Assembly (NCBI GenBank): GCA_964035545.1
Contig: OZ037773.1
Location: 1,552,751-1,616,750, forward strand
Reading direction: 5' to 3'
Length of the DNA: 64,000 bases
Source: Bugula neritina
Taxonomy: Eukaryota; Bryozoa; Gymnolaemata; Cheilostomatida; Bugulidae
A program made the translations under genes and the position numbers. Positions 61,993 through 64,000 of this stretch are shown one piece after another. A model generated the notes under the pieces. It was not told the origin of the DNA, did no database searches, and saw only the letters and a list, made by a program, of their open reading frames with translations. Positions within the stretch are counted from its first letter, which is position 1; each line of letters starts with the position of its first letter.

Positions 61993-62049
61993 GCATGTTT
62001 CTCATTTTATAATATTAATGTTATGTCATCAAGTCGTTCTACAATAAAA

Positions 62050-64000
62050 CAGATTTTAACGGTCAACGGAGTTGTATTCTCTTTATGTTGTGTCTCGCAT
62101 CTGCTTTCTTAGATACCTTTTTTGGATATTGGTTTTATAAGCATGCTGATTTAAGACTTCTCTATGTTATCATGAGATTGGAGTGCTGTATATGTATAGA
62201 TTTGAATAGTACAGTCTGATATTGAATAATACTGTTCCATGTTTCAGAATTACAGAACTCCCTTTTTACATGGCACTAGCTCACTGCTGGTATATTCATG
62301 CCTTTTTACCAGAGAGCATGTGTCTACATTAGCCAATGGGGCTGGAGTATGCAATATGCAGTACATAAGCAATCAACCAATGCAGTATAACAAACATAAT
62401 TACATAACATTCATAATTGATCTTGCTGTGAAGATAATTTTTATTACATGTCTGTCCACAGCTGTACCTACTGCTTATGGAAGATGAATGTATCTTATGC
62501 TTTGAAGCACATTGCCTTTCCTACCTGTCTAGTTTGTTTTCACCTGACGATGCTCTAATTCTAGATACAGGTTTTAATTAACAAAAAGTTGTACAAGTTC
62601 AACAAGTTTAAATATCACGTCTAAAAGCAGCATCAAGTTGAGGGAGACTGAGTACAGTATTTCTGTATACATCTTTATGTCTGAACTCCAAACTTGAGAT
62701 CTCTCCAGGAACCGCTGCACTTAGTGACCACCATTTTGGCGCTGCTTCAAGCATTTTCAACGATTTTGCACTTGCACCTTAAACTTTGGATGAGCTGACA
62801 ACTTCAGTGTATTATAGTAAACTTATTGTATGGTTCTAAGCTACAGCTATATCCAGTCAAAACTGTCAATAAATTGCTATTATTAACTGTTACATGTGCA
62901 AATGGTAAAGTAACAGTGTAATGCACAGCTGACATATAACTGAAATCCATCAATAGCTTTCAATTCCTGAAACTAGTTGCACTGAATATGTGTTATCAAT
63001 TTAAATTGTTGCAGTTCTCAGTGTCTGAAGAATAAACTTGCATCTTAGTTTTACATAATATTGTTGCAGATTTTCTTAAGATATGTAAAACCTAACATAT
63101 ATATTTGACGGTATAACTCAGTTTTGGTCAGATTGTTTGTAAGTGCTCTAAGTTTCGTGGCATTACGTATCTCGATCTCTAAACATTGCAGAAATGGAGA
63201 TTTTGAAGAAAAAATTTTCCCTAAATATTATTTTGTTGAAAGCTCTTAGCTAGATGAGCTGTCTAACACTTTCAACAAACTTCCAAGTGTTGATATATAA
63301 AATAATGTGGAGAAATCGAAAATTTTGTTTAGTAAATCCTATAAATATGTGGCTTCCAATATCTCCATTACTGCACCTACCTCACCTCTAAACACCATTT
63401 TTGTAGTAGTGGAAAATATTGATAGCCCAAGTTCTCTAGTTTTCTTGATAAATTTTGGTTTGGGACCATGTTGAAATTCTCAGGAAGATGTGACTTCTTT
63501 TGCTACATTCCTAATTTCTAGAACAAAGCCTTTTCTCCATTAATGCTTGAAATATTAGACTAGAGATTAGTAGTCATACATTCTGATACTATAACAATGT
63601 CTCCTGTACATATAGTACTCCTCATAGGTAAACATTACATAACCATGACACATGTAGCCCTCACAACCAATGTCAGTGACATAGTAGTATATAGTACATA
63701 ATATTATGTACTATATACTACATACTACATAATATAATATAGTATAATATAATATAATATAATATAATGCATATTAAATAATACATATAGTATATTATAG
63801 TAAAATATCAGACTCAATTATACTGAATCTATTTTTTTCCTATACACACATACATAAATCCCAAAACGGGGTCCAAACCATTTCTCAGGAATGGAATTTC
63901 CTGAGAAATGAAACCATAGGATATATGAAGAGAGCACAGTACCTTTGGCTTGAAGGTTAGGCCTTGGCCCAATAAAACTAGCAAAAACGCAAGAAAGCAA
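62050..64000. other. intergenic DNA with MITE-like repeats
   Basis: No coding exon recognised. 63187-63385 and 63401-63555 are MITE-like copies. 63690-63800 is TATAATATAATA sequence. 63838-63910 (ACATACATAAATCCCAAAAC...GGGGTCCAAACC) resembles 39360-39410 in nidogen intron 16, so it is a dispersed repeat. Confidence 0.55.
63401..63555 (-). repeat. MITE-like repeat, copy 5
   Basis: TTGTAGTAGTGGAAAATATTGATAG...CTTCTTTTGCTACATTCC...AAAGCCTTTTCTCCATTAATGC matches the reverse of 46531-46690. Confidence 0.65.

Overview
This window is eukaryotic and comes from an invertebrate animal genome. It is AT-rich, its genes are split by GT-AG introns, and poly(A) signals follow several stop codons. The gene set is animal-specific: a complete nidogen (basement-membrane glycoprotein), PHF10/BAF45a (PBAF chromatin remodeller), ANP32, STK19, PCMT1, NUDT22, a C18orf21 (RMP24) homologue and the 3' end of PEX10. 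Compact genes, domain architecture and repeat style fit an early-branching metazoan such as a sponge or cnidarian, but the phylum cannot be proved from the sequence. I rebuilt the exon chains by hand; coding phase stays continuous across every junction of the seven complete genes (ANP32 7 exons, 297 aa; NUDT22 5 exons, 292 aa; STK19 4 exons, 255 aa; PCMT1 6 exons, 234 aa; nidogen 22 exons, 1236 aa; C18orf21-like 1 exon, 297 aa; PHF10 10 exons, 573 aa).

Layout. 1-397: PEX10 C-terminal RING exon (+). 1205-7519: ANP32 (-), whose 16-codon first exon lies 3.6 kb upstream of exon 2. 9924-12539: NUDT22 (+), arranged head-to-head with ANP32. 13729-18992: a GC-rich, very young LTR retroelement with identical 352-bp LTRs; it keeps gag, protease and an integrase zinc-binding remnant, has no reverse transcriptase, RNase H or integrase core, and carries a third, zinc-finger ORF. 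19706-21261: STK19 (+). 22830-27378: PCMT1 (-), with a dead Tc1/mariner element in intron 1. 28262-30480: 5'-truncated LINE (-). 31043-32896: non-autonomous hAT-like element with an 8-bp target duplication. 34057-52618: nidogen (-), with the C18orf21-like gene nested in an intron. 53840-54110: tRNA-derived SINE-like sequence. 55568-61722: PHF10 (+). The rest is intergenic AT-rich DNA with MITE-like repeats.

The most striking feature is the minisatellites. Many introns contain a tandem array (15-64 bp units), usually pressed against a splice site. In at least four places the unit includes the splice site plus the adjoining exon edge, so functional-looking donors or acceptors are present in many copies; in PHF10 exon 9 and nidogen exon 13 the unit length is a multiple of three and stays in the exon's reading frame. 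A further array repeats the end of the PHF10 coding sequence. The genes are ordinary housekeeping and matrix genes and do not form a functional pathway together; the unusual biology is in the arrays and in the young non-autonomous retroelement.
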